Shown: positions 9,204-19,465, counted from the stretch's first letter. The stretch: 64,000 nucleotides of DNA from Flavobacterium sp. UBA5153 (GCA_002413745.1 DHXP01000062.1:53826-117825); one strand, 5' to 3'. Notes: generated by a model from the letters alone, not told the origin. Made by a program: numbers and translations.

Positions 9204-9346
9204 ATTTTTGATTATTAGATAATTAGAAAGATTAAAGTTACAACAATATATTCAAAATGCCTAAATAGATTGGAATAGTTATTTTCGGTATTTAAAATTT
9301 AACTCAGCGTATTCAAACGCTCAATCTATCACGATAGTTTTGGAGT

Positions 9347-11329
9347 TTAAAAATCAAATAATCCCTCTTCAACGATATTGGGAATGGTAACTTTCAATAA
9401 AGGCTGTGTCGCCATCGCTCTTTTTATGGCAAAAATAGCTCCTTCATTTCGGGCCCAACTTCTTCTGGAAATTCCGTTGTTGACGTCCCAGAAAAGCATT
9501 GATTCTATGCGCTTTGAAGCCTCTTTTGTCCCATCAAGAACCATACCAAATCCACCATTAATGACCTCGCCCCAACCAACGCCTCCGCCATTGTGAATCG
9601 ATACCCAAGTAGCACCACGAAAACTGTCGCCAATCACGTTTTGTATCGCCATAGCGGCAGTAAAGCGGGAGCCATCATAAATATTCGAGGTTTCTCTATA
9701 AGGGGAATCTGTGCCCGAAACATCGTGATGGTCACGGCCTAACACGACTGTTCCAATCTCGCCTTTGGCAATAGCCTGATTAAAAGCTTCGGCGATTTTC
9801 ATTCTGCCTTCGGCATCGGCGTAAAGTATTCTGGCTTGTGAGCCAACGACCAACTTGTTTTCCTGCGCGCCTTTTATCCAGCGAATATTGTCCTGCATTT
9901 GCTGCTGAATTTCTGCCGGAGCCGTTTTCGCCATTTCTTCAAGAACATCGCAGGCGATGGCATCCGTTTTTTGTAAATTTTCCGGATTTCCTGAGGCACA
10001 AACCCAGCGGAAAGGTCCAAATCCGTAGTCAAAACACATTGGACCCATGATATCCTGCACATAACTTGGATACCTGAAATCAATATGATTCTCGGCCATA
10101 ACATCTGCACCGGCACGAGAAGCCTCAAGTAAAAAAGCATTCCCGTAATCGAAAAAATAAGTTCCCTTTGCAGTGTGTTTATTGATGGCATTGGTATGTC
10201 GGCGCAAGGTTTCCTGTACTTTTTCCTTGAATAAATCAGGATTATTGGCCATCATTTCATTGGCATCCTCAAACGAAATATCCGCGGGATAATACCCGCC
10301 AGCCCATGGATTGTGTAAGGAAGTTTGGTCTGAACCCAAATCAATATGAATATTTTCTTGGTCGAATTTTTCCCAGACATCCACCACATTTCCCAGATAA
10401 GCGATGGAAACTATTTCTTTATTGGATTTTGCCAAAGCGACTCTTTTTACCAATTCATTAATATCTTCGATAACCTCGTTTATCCAACCTTGACTATGTC
10501 GAATGTGGGTAATTTTTGGATTGACTTCGGCGCAAACCGTAATACAACCGGCAATATTTCCGGCTTTTGGTTGTGCGCCACTCATTCCTCCCAATCCTGA
10601 AGTGACAAACAATCCACCTTCGGGACTGCGTTTTATTTTTCTGAAACCGTTCAGAACGGTAATCGTGGTTCCGTGAACAATGCCTTGTGGGCCAATATAC
10701 ATATAACTTCCGGCAGTCATTTGCCCATATTGCGAAACGCCAAGTGCATTGAATTTTTCCCAATCATCCGGTTTAGAATAGTTAGGAATCACCATTCCGT
10801 TAGTCACGACAACTCGTGGAGCTTCTTTGTGGGAAGGAAATAATCCCATAGGGTGACCCGAATAAATGGTCAGTGTTTGATCCTCGGTCATTTCTGACAA
10901 GTATTGCATTGTCAATAAATATTGCGCCCAGTTTTGGAAAACCGCACCATTGCCTCCGTAAGTAATCAACTCGTGAGGGTGTTGCGCCACGGCATAATCC
11001 AGATTGTTTTGAATCATCAACATTATGGCTTTGGCTTGTTCACATTTTCCTGGATATTCCTGTATTGGTCTGGCGTACATTTTATAATCTGGGCGAAATC
11101 GGTACATATAAATGCGCCCATAGGTGTTTAGTTCTTCCGCAAATTCTTTGATTAGTTCCGCGTGATGTTGAGGTTCGAAATAACGAAGGGCATTGCGAAG
11201 CGCTAATTTTTTCTCCTCTGCCGAAAGAATTTCTTTTCGTTTTGGCGCATGATTGATGGTAGTTTCGTACCGTTTTGGTAGTGGTAAAACATTTGGAATT
11301 CCTTCTTGAATTTGTTCTTTGAAACTCAT
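9347..11329 (-). CDS. hutU: Urocanate hydratase
   Basis: This 660-residue enzyme hydrates urocanate to imidazolonepropionate in histidine degradation, using tightly bound NAD. Conserved blocks visible are TYGGNGAVFQNWAQY, GQMTAGSYMYIGPQGIVHGT, GLGGMSGAQPKA, FDYGFGPFRWV and DHHDVSGTDSPYRETSNI. It belongs to the long form (about 660 residues) rather than the roughly 555-residue proteobacterial form. No other hut gene is adjacent. It is complete with a clear ATG start. Confidence 0.96.
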   Translation of the reverse strand: MSFKEQIQEGIPNVLPLPKRYETTINHAPKRKEILSAEEKKLALRNALRYFEPQHHAELIKEFAEELNTYGRIYMYRFRPDYKMYARPIQEYPGKCEQAKAIMLMIQNNLDYAVAQHPHELITYGGNGAVFQNWAQYLLTMQYLSEMTEDQTLTIYSGHPMGLFPSHKEAPRVVVTNGMVIPNYSKPDDWEKFNALGVSQYGQMTAGSYMYIGPQGIVHGTTITVLNGFRKIKRSPEGGLFVTSGLGGMSGAQPKAGNIAGCITVCAEVNPKITHIRHSQGWINEVIEDINELVKRVALAKSNKEIVSIAYLGNVVDVWEKFDQENIHIDLGSDQTSLHNPWAGGYYPADISFEDANEMMANNPDLFKEKVQETLRRHTNAINKHTAKGTYFFDYGNAFLLEASRAGADVMAENHIDFRYPSYVQDIMGPMCFDYGFGPFRWVCASGNPENLQKTDAIACDVLEEMAKTAPAEIQQQMQDNIRWIKGAQENKLVVGSQARILYADAEGRMKIAEAFNQAIAKGEIGTVVLGRDHHDVSGTDSPYRETSNIYDGSRFTAAMAIQNVIGDSFRGATWVSIHNGGGVGWGEVINGGFGMVLDGTKEASKRIESMLFWDVNNGISRRSWARNEGAIFAIKRAMATQPLLKVTIPNIVEEGLFDF

Positions 11330-11402
11330 TTGTATGTTTATTTGTTGATTCGGTTATTTGTTGATTTGAGATGGTACTTCATTTTCAAATTTTCAAATTG
11401 CC

Positions 11403-11579
11403 TCATTTTCTAATTTTTCCAGTTTTTTTATCGAATCCATAAGGGCAATGGCGACAACCACTCTTGCAACAATAGCCGCGTTTTAAATGGAATTTTTCGG
11501 TAAAGCATTTATAGCCTTCCGGCGTATAATAAAAATCTTCGCCTTCGATTAATTTATTTTCATTACTTTGTTCGTTCAT
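11403..11579 (-). CDS. Small DUF5522-type Cys-rich protein
   Basis: This 58-residue protein ends in RGYCCKSGCRHCPYGFDKK, a compact Cys cluster (CC-x3-C-x2-C) likely to bind a metal. I chose the ATG at 11579; a longer frame reaches 11627 but adds 16 residues of unlikely composition. Similar small proteins are common in Bacteroidota. It lies 73 bases upstream of hutU on the same strand and could share its transcript. The function is unknown. Confidence 0.75.
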   Translation of the reverse strand: MNEQSNENKLIEGEDFYYTPEGYKCFTEKFHLKRGYCCKSGCRHCPYGFDKKTGKIRK

Positions 11580-11945
11580 ACCTACAAATTTATAAACTTT
11601 AAAACGAATGTTTCTAATTGTTTCCAACTATTTAATTCCGAATGGATACCGCGGATTGACCGTATTTCCATTTGTACTTGTAAAATAACGATTGGATAAA
11701 GGGAATTTAGTTTTTATAAATCACGAACAAATTCATCTGCTTCAGCAATTGGAGTTGCTGCTGCTTTCTTTTTTTATTTGGTAATTTATGAAGTTTTTCC
11801 TTGTGTTTATCGCAACACAAAAACACTGATTTGACTTATAGAAACATCAGTTTTGAGCGAGAATCTTATATCAATGAAAAAGACCTTGACTATTTAAAGC
11901 AAAGGTCTTTTTATAAATTTTTGTATTATCGTTAGGTTATGAACG
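11580..11945. other. Intergenic region
   Basis: This 366-base gap contains a terminator near its right side (11877-11911). A short open stretch on the minus strand ends around 11716, but it has a stop within 22 codons. I see no gene. Confidence 0.5.
11877..11911 (-). terminator. Terminator after the exported protein gene
   Basis: AAAAGACCTT and AAGGTCTTTT form a 10-base stem with a 15-base loop, followed by T residues on the minus strand. It lies 35 bases past the stop of the gene at 11946-12773. Confidence 0.75.
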
Positions 11946-12773
11946 CTACGGATATTCGACAAATGGGTTTTTAATTGATGTATGGAAATCCATAGATAAT
12001 CCACCGGCATCATCTGCATAAGTATCGCCAGCTAAACTAGAATCTCTCCAAATACGGCAAATCAGTACGCTGGAATAAGTCATTCCTGTTCCGTCGATGC
12101 CTGTCCCTATAGTAGTTAAAAGATGTTGGTTAACGGTGAAAGGGCCAGTTGCAATGCCAGTAATCGTAGTAACTGCAGAAAAAGTTCCTGTATTTAAATT
12201 TGCCCAGGTGTAATCTAAATTCCATTGTACATCTCCTGATCCTGTTGATTTAGGAACCCAATGGATATGTGGATAAATGGTTGTTCCGTCTTTCCAGTTA
12301 TGGGGTAATTGTAAGGTAAAAGACATCCCATCTGACTGATTATTTCGGAAAAACCAAATTTGTGGACCGGTTGTCCCTGATAAATATCCCAATACCGCAG
12401 AAGCTGCTCCTTTATCAAGAGAAACCCTTAAATCGTCTTCAATGGCTAGAGCGGTATTTCCTGCGTTAAATTTTATCCAAACGCTGCCATTCCAAAAATA
12501 GTAACCGGGAGTTACATTGTTTGGAGTTGTTCCGGCAGTAGTCGTGTTGTAAACGAATGTTCCCGCTATAATGGCTCCTCCTTGTGGGTTTGTCACAGGA
12601 GCGGCTACAGTGACTGAAGTAAGGGCAACTTGTGGAGCTATAAATCCATTTGTGGTTGAATTGATTTCAAGAGCGCCTCTGGGTGTCGTGGTTCCAATGC
12701 CTACTTGTGCAGTTGCATTTGTGCATATCATTAAAACTAATAGTCCAATTGATAAAAGAGTAATTTTTTTCAT
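11946..12773 (-). CDS. Exported protein of unknown function
   Basis: This 275-residue protein has a clear signal peptide (about 1-22, ending NATAQ) followed by VGIGTTTPRGALEINS, a start very common in exported and surface proteins of Flavobacteria. The rest is Gly/Thr-rich and beta-strand-like (GYYFWNGSVWIKF). The ATG at 12773 gives the natural signal peptide; 11 further codons are open upstream. There is no T9SS sorting domain, so final location is unclear. The role is not known. Confidence 0.75.
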   Translation of the reverse strand: MKKITLLSIGLLVLMICTNATAQVGIGTTTPRGALEINSTTNGFIAPQVALTSVTVAAPVTNPQGGAIIAGTFVYNTTTAGTTPNNVTPGYYFWNGSVWIKFNAGNTALAIEDDLRVSLDKGAASAVLGYLSGTTGPQIWFFRNNQSDGMSFTLQLPHNWKDGTTIYPHIHWVPKSTGSGDVQWNLDYTWANLNTGTFSAVTTITGIATGPFTVNQHLLTTIGTGIDGTGMTYSSVLICRIWRDSSLAGDTYADDAGGLSMDFHTSIKNPFVEYP

Positions 12774-13158
12774 AATAGAAGAGTTATAATTTGGAATAAA
12801 TAGCAAATAATAATTGGACTCAAAATCCAGTATTTTTTATTTAAATAAAATCTAAATTACGATTAAAATAACATGAAAACAAGTTTGTTTTTGCTTTTTA
12901 TTTAGATAATCGGTATTTTTCACCGACGAAAGGCGCATACCAACGTATTTTGTAAGTAATAGTTTATTTATTTTGAAAAATATTTTTCTATAAAGGATCA
13001 TTTTAAACTACGTAACTATATGAATATAAGAACATTTAGCGTTTTATTTGTTTAACCTATAAAAGAAACTATTTATGGTTGATCAAGATAAATTTTTAAA
13101 ATAGTAAAGAATATCAATGTTGCATTTAAGTTTGCTTCGTTATAAAATATAATAGATT
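12774..13158. other. Divergent promoter region
   Basis: This 385-base AT-rich region separates the divergent genes at 12773 and 13159. It should carry both promoters. I see no gene, no convincing palindrome and no RNA structure. Confidence 0.5.
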
Positions 13159-13857
13159 ATGGAACACAATTCTGATGAATTAGAGATTGGAAAACAATCC
13201 AAAGAGGAATTATTGCGACTTGTTCAAATTTATAGAAAGGGTATTGACGAAAATATTATTTCTTCTATCACTGACGTGAAAGGAACAATTATTTACGTCA
13301 ACCAAAATTTTTGTGATGTGACAAAGTATTCATCAGATGAACTTGTGGGACAAAACCATAATATTATCAATTCTGGCTATCACCCAAAAGAATTTTTTAA
13401 AAATATGTGGAAAATTATTGGAAATGGGGAAGTTTGGCATGATGAAGTAAAAAACAAAGACAAAGATGGGGGGTATTACTGGGTAGATACAGTAATTGTT
13501 CCAGTCAAAGATGGTAAAGGCAAGATAACTCAATATCTGTCATTACGAACATTAATCACCGAGAGAAAACTACTGGAAGAGGAAAAAAAAGAGTACGTAA
13601 AGTCATTGGAAGAAATGCTTTTTATGATTTCACATAAAGTAAGACAGCCTGTTGCTAATATTATAGGGCTTGCAGATCAACTTACTGATTTATCAAGTAG
13701 TTCGACAGACGAAGTAATCGGTTATATCAAAAAATCTGCTGTGTCTCTTGATGTTTTTACAAGGGAGCTATCAATATTTATGTCTGAAGTAAAAAATAAT
13801 AACAAAAAGGAGATAGATAATAACAGGAGCTTATCAAAAATGGTGTTTAGAGAGTAA
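13159..13857 (+). CDS. PAS protein with histidine-kinase H-box but no ATPase domain
   Basis: This 232-residue protein has a PAS sensor domain (about residues 25-135: IISSITDVKGTIIYVN, HDEVKNKDKDGGYYWVDT) followed by a dimerisation helix with an H-box, FMISHKVRQPVANIIGL (His159). The protein then stops; there is no HATPase domain in any frame downstream. It could accept phosphate from another kinase, act as a decoy dimer partner, or be a truncated kinase. The intact PAS fold and clean stop favour a functional short protein. No receiver gene is adjacent. Confidence 0.85.
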   Translation: MEHNSDELEIGKQSKEELLRLVQIYRKGIDENIISSITDVKGTIIYVNQNFCDVTKYSSDELVGQNHNIINSGYHPKEFFKNMWKIIGNGEVWHDEVKNKDKDGGYYWVDTVIVPVKDGKGKITQYLSLRTLITERKLLEEEKKEYVKSLEEMLFMISHKVRQPVANIIGLADQLTDLSSSSTDEVIGYIKKSAVSLDVFTRELSIFMSEVKNNNKKEIDNNRSLSKMVFRE

Positions 13858-14269
13858 AATAAAAATCCATGAAAAAATAAATATTTTTTTTAGAATTTAA
13901 CATTATTGTTGTCCGATAAAAATTAAACTCGTTTGTTTTTAATTTTTATTGGACAACATGCTTTAGAACATTAATGTTATAATAACTCAAATTATTTTAT
14001 TGCATTTAACGGATTTGAGTCACTATTATTACGTACTATTATACTTATAAAATTAATTAAAATCGTACTTCATCGATTATTATTGCACTTAGCAGGTTGT
14101 TTTTGTTAAAAAATGATTATTTTTAATAAACCATTAAAAAATTCGGAGATTGAATTATAAAAAAATTAGTAAATAGCAACAACTGCTATACATTAGCAGC
14201 CAATAAAGAGAATGAGTTTGCAAATAAACTGTTGCTCAATGGAATGAAATTAACTTAATCTTTTAGATT
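13858..14269. other. Intergenic region with a long hairpin
   Basis: This 412-base region holds the inverted repeat at 13907-13957 and is otherwise strongly AT-rich. It should contain the promoter of the T9SS protein gene. No gene is seen. Confidence 0.5.
13907..13957. repeat. Long inverted repeat after the PAS gene
   Basis: TGTTGTCCGATAAAAATTAA and its inverse, ending ATTGGACAACA, pair over about 20 bases with one mismatch around a short loop. It could terminate the PAS transcript, but no T-run follows, so it may instead be a dispersed element. Confidence 0.65.
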
Positions 14270-16036
14270 ATGAAACCAAATTTACTTTTAAAATCGATAT
14301 TGTTTGCCGTTGGATTTCTGTTTCAGTTTCAGGCAAATGCGCAAGATATGTACGTGAAAGCAAATACTTATGTTTATGCAAGCAACCAATACGTTTATAT
14401 AAAAAATGACCTAGAGTTAAACGCATCCAGCAGTAATTTTTATTTAAGAAATGATGGGCAGCTGTTGCAGGGCACCACTGGGTCAGGAGCTAATAAGGGA
14501 ATAGGTGAGCTATCTGTTTTTCAGGAAGGAACCGTGAATAATTATCAATATAATTATTGGTGTTCTCCTGTGGGAAATACGGCGTCATCGTCATCAATAA
14601 ACAATCCCTTTGGAATTACTCAACTCAAGGATATTACAGGTTTGACAACCAGTAATGCTCCAACTATTCTAGCCGCAAATGTATATGATGGTACAGCTTC
14701 TCCTTTTGCAATCGCTCCTTATTGGATTTATAAATTCATCGTCAAAAGTTTATATTCTGATTGGGTTCAGGTAGGTTCAGCTTCTACCATAAATACCGGT
14801 GAAGGTTTTACTATGAAAGGGAGTTCAGGGACAAATTCAACCACGGTCGATGGAGTCCAAAACAATCCCGATGGGAAGCACCAGCGCTACGATTTCAGGG
14901 GAAAACCAAATGATGGAACCATTAATATTCCTGTTTTAACAGGCGAATTAACATTAACCGGAAACCCATATCCGTCTGCAATAAATTTGCAGGCGTTTTT
15001 AATTGCCGAATTAAATTGTACCGGTACTGCTTATTTCTGGGAACAGGATAAAACAGTGAATTCACATTATGTAGGGGATTATAGAGGCGGATATGGCACG
15101 TATTCCGGAGCCAATATTTATGTTCCCGCAGTATTTTTTACTTATGATGGAGCAGGTAATGAAGTTGCCAATTTAGGGAGCTCCGGTAATTATTTTGAGA
15201 GAAAATATTCTCCCATAGGTCAAGGATTCATGATTGAAGGGCTTGCAAACGGGAATGTTCAAATGAAAAACAGTTACAGGATTTTTATAAAAGAAGGAGC
15301 CGCAAATAGTTCACAGTTTGAAAAAAGGACAAACAATAAGAGTGCTGCCACTGCAGATACAACGCCACAAATTCGTTTTAATACTTTATTAGACAACGGG
15401 CCAATTAGCCAGATGGTTTTGGCATTCGATCCTTTATCCACTGATGGAGTCGATCGTGCCATGGATGCTGCGTCACCAAATAATGGTCTGGCAAATAATT
15501 ACTTTGTAATTAATAATAATGAATATGTTGTCAATGTCATGCCTTTTGATATTGACAAAAAAATAGCTATTGGATTTAGAAATACGGCACAGGCCAATTA
15601 TAAAATCACAGTCCACGAAATTTTAAACCTTGCCGAAGTTACAAACGTTTATTTGCACGATAAAACGGCTAATTTATTTTATGATATTAAAAACAGCGTA
15701 TTTGACGTGACATTACCAGCAGGGACAAACAATACGCAATATGAAATTACCTTTAAAAATGGCACTTTAAAGGTAAATGATTTTGCAAATAAAAACTTCG
15801 TGGTGTACCAAGACAATGCTGCCAAAAAACTGACAATAAGCAATCCTTTGCAAAAAGAACTTGCGTCCTGCGATTTGTATGACGTGGTCGGTAGGTTAAT
15901 TTTCACTAAAAACCAGTTGGGAAATGATTCTTCTTATGAATTTTCGACATCAAATCTAAGTGATGGTATTTACTTTGTTAAGTTAACCGCCAATGATAAA
16001 ACAAAAATGGGAACAAAGATTGTTGTTAAAAATTAA
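14270..16036 (+). CDS. T9SS type A sorting-domain exported protein
   Basis: This 588-residue protein has a signal peptide (about 1-24, ending NAQD) and a C-terminal type A sorting domain of the type IX secretion system: NPLQKELASCDLYDVVGRLI, then LSDGIYFVKL and a basic KIVVKN end. It is therefore expected to cross the outer membrane and be displayed on the surface or released. The body is Gly/Asn/Thr-rich with no recognisable catalytic motif (YWCSPVG, LTGNPYPSAIN are typical of large Flavobacterial surface proteins). A terminator follows at 16062-16089. Confidence 0.88.
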   Translation: MKPNLLLKSILFAVGFLFQFQANAQDMYVKANTYVYASNQYVYIKNDLELNASSSNFYLRNDGQLLQGTTGSGANKGIGELSVFQEGTVNNYQYNYWCSPVGNTASSSSINNPFGITQLKDITGLTTSNAPTILAANVYDGTASPFAIAPYWIYKFIVKSLYSDWVQVGSASTINTGEGFTMKGSSGTNSTTVDGVQNNPDGKHQRYDFRGKPNDGTINIPVLTGELTLTGNPYPSAINLQAFLIAELNCTGTAYFWEQDKTVNSHYVGDYRGGYGTYSGANIYVPAVFFTYDGAGNEVANLGSSGNYFERKYSPIGQGFMIEGLANGNVQMKNSYRIFIKEGAANSSQFEKRTNNKSAATADTTPQIRFNTLLDNGPISQMVLAFDPLSTDGVDRAMDAASPNNGLANNYFVINNNEYVVNVMPFDIDKKIAIGFRNTAQANYKITVHEILNLAEVTNVYLHDKTANLFYDIKNSVFDVTLPAGTNNTQYEITFKNGTLKVNDFANKNFVVYQDNAAKKLTISNPLQKELASCDLYDVVGRLIFTKNQLGNDSSYEFSTSNLSDGIYFVKLTANDKTKMGTKIVVKN

Positions 16037-16061
16037 CTCACTTCAACGGACAATAACACTG

Positions 16062-16089
16062 AATGCAATCTAAAAAGGTTGCATTTTTA
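16062..16089 (+). terminator. Terminator after the T9SS protein gene
   Basis: AATGCAA and TTGCATT pair around a 10-base loop and are followed by TTTTAT. It lies 26 bases past the stop codon. Confidence 0.7.
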
Positions 16090-16127
16090 TTGCATATAAA
16101 TTATACCTTTGTAAAAAACAGTCCGGT

Positions 16128-17114
16128 TTGAATCAACAATTATCCATAAAATTTCTGAACTCAATTTCCTTGCATATTAAGCGAGAAGACTTGATTCATC
16201 CAATTGTTTCAGGGAATAAATTCCGAAAGCTAAAATATAACCTGATTCAAGCAAAAGCCGAAAACAAGGAAACGCTACTCACTTTTGGCGGCGCATTCTC
16301 CAATCATATTGCTGCAGTTGCTTTTGCGGGAAAAGAACAAGGTTTCAAAACCATCGGAATTATTAGAGGGAATGAATTGCGGGAGAAAATATTGGAGAAT
16401 CCCACCTTGCAATTTGCCCAAGATTGCGGAATGCAGTTCGAGTTTGTTAGTCGAGAAGAGTATCGCCATAAAACCGAAGCTAGTTTTTTGGAAAAATTAA
16501 AACACGAATTTGGTGATTTTTATCTTGTTCCCGAGGGCGGAACCAATGAATTGGCCATCAAAGGTTGTGAGGAAATTCTAACCAAGGAGGATGCCCAGTT
16601 TGATTTTGTTTGCTGCGCCGTTGGAACCGGAGGGACAATTTCGGGAATTATAAATAGTATTTTGGCACATCAAAAAGTTTTGGGATTTCCCGCCCTGAAA
16701 GGTGATTTTTTAAATAATGAAATTCGTAATTTTGCACGAAACGAGAACTGGGAATTAATTACCGATTATCATTTTGGTGGATACGGAAAAGTAAACCCGG
16801 AATTAATCGCCTTTATCAATCAGTTTTACGTAGACAATAAAGTTCCTTTGGATCCCATTTATACGGCGAAGATGGTTTTTGGCGTTATGGATTTGATTCA
16901 AAAGAATTATTTTCCGGAAAATTCAAAAATTTTACTCATTCATACCGGTGGAATTCAAGGAATCGCAGGAATGAATTTGAAACTGAAATCCAAAAAATTA
17001 CCAATAATAGACTTCAATGAAATGAGTATAAACGAAAAATTAATCGCAAACACTAATGAAGATATGCGACCCGAGCGAAAGCGAACAGGCGAAGCAATTA
17101 CATATGACCGATAA
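16128..17114 (+). CDS. ACC deaminase / D-cysteine desulfhydrase family PLP enzyme
   Basis: This 328-residue protein is a fold type II PLP enzyme. The Lys in SGNKFRKLKYN is the expected PLP lysine, GGAFSNHIAAVAFAGKE is the substrate-binding loop and AVGTGGTISG the phosphate-binding loop. The family breaks down ACC or D-cysteine; which substrate is used cannot be read here. Start is a TTG; no ATG is available without losing the domain start. The last 20 or so residues (around MRPERKRTGEAITY) are encoded by a segment also found upstream of alaS at about 4360-4390, so the C-terminus appears to be extended by a dispersed repeat. Confidence 0.88.
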   Translation: MNQQLSIKFLNSISLHIKREDLIHPIVSGNKFRKLKYNLIQAKAENKETLLTFGGAFSNHIAAVAFAGKEQGFKTIGIIRGNELREKILENPTLQFAQDCGMQFEFVSREEYRHKTEASFLEKLKHEFGDFYLVPEGGTNELAIKGCEEILTKEDAQFDFVCCAVGTGGTISGIINSILAHQKVLGFPALKGDFLNNEIRNFARNENWELITDYHFGGYGKVNPELIAFINQFYVDNKVPLDPIYTAKMVFGVMDLIQKNYFPENSKILLIHTGGIQGIAGMNLKLKSKKLPIIDFNEMSINEKLIANTNEDMRPERKRTGEAITYDR

Positions 17115-17134
17115 AAAACAATAAATATCTACAT

Positions 17135-18004
17135 ATGAATAAAATATATGTAATCCTAACTATAGCCTTGCTTTTCGTAAGTTGTAATACGAGTAAGTCG
17201 GTCATTCAAACCACCAGAAAAGGTTCCAAACCGTATACTTCGGTGGCAAGATCCCCGAGAAAATCTTCTGTCAAAAAAACAAACGAGAATACATCTAATG
17301 CAAAATATGCCGAAAACAATACTTCAGAAACACAAATTCTCGAAGCCACAACTCGCGTAAAAGTCACCAATGAATTGATTCTGGCTTACATCGAAAAATA
17401 TAAAGGCGTGGCACAATCCAATATGAAAAAATATGGTATTCCTGCAAGTATAATTTTGGGACAGGCAATACTGGAATCAGGATCGGGAACGGGACCGTTA
17501 TGTTTATATGCAAACAATCATTTTGGGATAAAATGCCATAAAGATTGGTTAGGGGCAAGCATTAAGTATGATGATGATTCAATTGACGAATGTTTCAGAA
17601 AATATGACAATCCGTATGATTCGTTTCGAGATCACTCTCTTTTTTTAACGGCTGGATCACGGTATTCACAACTTTTTAAATTAAATAAAAAAAATTACAA
17701 GGATTGGGCCAAAGGTTTAAAGGATGCGGGTTACGCCACGGATTCGCTGTATCCTGCAAAATTAATTAGTTTAATAGAACGGTTTCAATTGTATAAATAT
17801 GACGTTGAAACTTTAAGAATAGATAGTGAAGTTGTTGAACAAAACGATGTTATTGCTCTCAACGATGATTCATATAAAGTTACAAAAGGAGATACTTTGT
17901 ATTCAATTTCAAAAAAATACAATATTTCAATTGAGGATTTAAAAAAGAAAAACAAGATTTTAGATAACGCAATTTCAATAGGGCAATCAATAATTATAAA
18001 GTAA
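17135..18004 (+). CDS. Glucosaminidase lipoprotein with LysM domain
   Basis: This 289-residue protein has a lipoprotein signal (LLFVSCNTS), a low-complexity linker, a FlgJ-type mannosyl-glycoprotein endo-beta-N-acetylglucosaminidase domain (about 90-225; [14 protein letters not shown] carries the likely catalytic Glu, then [12 protein letters not shown]) and a C-terminal LysM repeat (about 246-289; [19 protein letters not shown]). It should cut the glycan strands of peptidoglycan in the periplasm. It begins 20 bases after the ACC deaminase-like gene and ends 5 bases before hemL, so the three are probably cotranscribed. Confidence 0.92.
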   Translation: MNKIYVILTIALLFVSCNTSKSVIQTTRKGSKPYTSVARSPRKSSVKKTNENTSNAKYAENNTSETQILEATTRVKVTNELILAYIEKYKGVAQSNMKKYGIPASIILGQAILESGSGTGPLCLYANNHFGIKCHKDWLGASIKYDDDSIDECFRKYDNPYDSFRDHSLFLTAGSRYSQLFKLNKKNYKDWAKGLKDAGYATDSLYPAKLISLIERFQLYKYDVETLRIDSEVVEQNDVIALNDDSYKVTKGDTLYSISKKYNISIEDLKKKNKILDNAISIGQSIIIK

Positions 18005-18009
18005 ACTAT

Positions 18010-19296
18010 ATGTTATATCAAAGAAGTAGCCAGCTTTTTGCTGCAGCAGAAAAAGTAATTCCAGGCGGTGTGAATTCTCCTGTTCGAGCCTTCAAAGCGG
18101 TAGGCGGAACTCCGATTTTTGTCAAAAGCGCCAAAGGGGCTTATTTATATGACGAGGATGGAAACAAATTAATTGATTATATCAATTCTTGGGGGCCAAT
18201 GATTTTGGGTCACGCTTATGAACCGGTTGTTCAAGCCGTAATCGAGAAAGCCAAATTAGGAACTTCTTTTGGTATGCCAACAGAATTAGAAACTCAGATT
18301 GCTGCTTTGGCAGTTTCGATGGTTCCAAATATCGATAAAATCAGATTTGTAAATTCGGGTACCGAAGCTTGCATGAGCGCGGTAAGATTGGCTCGCGGCT
18401 TTACCAAAAAAGATAAAATAATCAAATTTGCAGGTTGCTATCACGGTCATTCCGATTCGTTTTTGATACAAGCCGGAAGTGGAGCAATTACTTTTGGCAC
18501 ACCCAATAGTCCTGGCGTTACAGCTGGAACCGCAAAGGATACTTTGCTGGCAAAATACAATGATTTAGAAAACGTGGCCGCTTTAATTGGAGCCAATAAA
18601 AACGAAATTGCGGCCATAATAGTGGAGCCTGTCGCGGGAAATATGGGTTGTATTCCACCAAATAAAGGTTTTCTTGAAGGACTAAGACAGCTTTGTACCG
18701 ACAATGGAATTCTGTTGATTTTTGATGAGGTGATGACAGGATTTAGACTCGCAAGAGGCGGGGTGCAGGAATTGTTTAACATTAAAGCCGATATTGTTTG
18801 CTTCGGAAAAGTAATAGGTGGCGGTTTGCCCGTGGGTGCTTTTGCAGCCAGAAATGAAATAATGGATTATTTGGCTCCACTTGGGCCTGTTTATCAGGCC
18901 GGAACCTTGTCTGGAAATCCGTTGGCGATGGCGGCAGGACTGGCAATGTTGCAAGCATTGGATAATGAACCAGCTATTTTTAAAAGATTGGAAGAAAAAA
19001 CAGCTTACTTGGCAGCAGGAATCGACCAAGTTTTAAAAGCAAATAAGGTGGCTTTTACAATTAATCGCATCGGATCAATGGTTTCGGTGCATTTTGATGC
19101 TGCTCCAGTGGTAGATTTTCAAACTGCCGCAAAAGGAGATAATGATACCTTCAAAAAATTCTTTCACGGATTGTTGCAAGAAGGCATTTATATTGCCCCA
19201 TCGGCTTATGAAACTTGGTTTGTCACTGACGCCCTTTCTTATGAAGACTTGGATTTTACCATTCGAGCCATCGATAAAGTATCAAAAACTTTTTAA
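18010..19296 (+). CDS. hemL: Glutamate-1-semialdehyde 2,1-aminomutase
   Basis: This 428-residue PLP enzyme converts glutamate-1-semialdehyde to 5-aminolevulinate, the precursor of haem. Family marks are [15 protein letters not shown] at the N-terminus, [35 protein letters not shown] and [15 protein letters not shown] with the PLP lysine. It is full length. It follows the glucosaminidase gene by 5 bases and is closed by a strong terminator at 19364-19395. Confidence 0.97.
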   Translation: MLYQRSSQLFAAAEKVIPGGVNSPVRAFKAVGGTPIFVKSAKGAYLYDEDGNKLIDYINSWGPMILGHAYEPVVQAVIEKAKLGTSFGMPTELETQIAALAVSMVPNIDKIRFVNSGTEACMSAVRLARGFTKKDKIIKFAGCYHGHSDSFLIQAGSGAITFGTPNSPGVTAGTAKDTLLAKYNDLENVAALIGANKNEIAAIIVEPVAGNMGCIPPNKGFLEGLRQLCTDNGILLIFDEVMTGFRLARGGVQELFNIKADIVCFGKVIGGGLPVGAFAARNEIMDYLAPLGPVYQAGTLSGNPLAMAAGLAMLQALDNEPAIFKRLEEKTAYLAAGIDQVLKANKVAFTINRIGSMVSVHFDAAPVVDFQTAAKGDNDTFKKFFHGLLQEGIYIAPSAYETWFVTDALSYEDLDFTIRAIDKVSKTF

Positions 19297-19305
19297 AGAA
19301 TTATA

Positions 19306-19339
19306 GGAATTCCTTCTCCCACTCCTTCGGAGAAGTTCC
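19306..19339. repeat. Short palindromic repeat after hemL
   Basis: TTCTCC and GGAGAA (with outer GGAA/TTCC) flank CACTCCTTC. The GC-richer tail (CCGATAGGTACCGGGGG) resembles intergenic repeat sequence rather than coding DNA. Confidence 0.45.
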
Positions 19340-19363
19340 GATAGGTACCGGGGGTAAGGGTAA

Positions 19364-19395
19364 AAAAAGCTTCCGGCATTAACCGGAAGCTTTTT
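19364..19395 (+). terminator. Terminator after hemL
   Basis: AAAAAGCTTCCGG and CCGGAAGCTTTTT form a 13-base perfect stem with a 6-base loop and a T-run on both sides. It can serve both hemL and the convergent gene at 19466-19924. Confidence 0.88.
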
Positions 19396-19465
19396 AATTT
19401 TGTGAATCCAAGGTTAAAATGCGCTGTTAGGCACGATAAATAGCACTTTACAGCCTTTGTTTACA

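Noticed and set aside
9874-10191. 105-codon frame inside hutU
   Set aside because: A shadow of the urocanase reading frame with no independent start context.
11716-11790. Short minus-strand frame ending around EADEFVRDL
   Set aside because: It is stopped 22 codons upstream and has no start; perhaps debris, not a gene.
18447-19029. Two long minus-strand frames inside hemL
   Set aside because: Antisense shadows of hemL; hemL is complete and well conserved.
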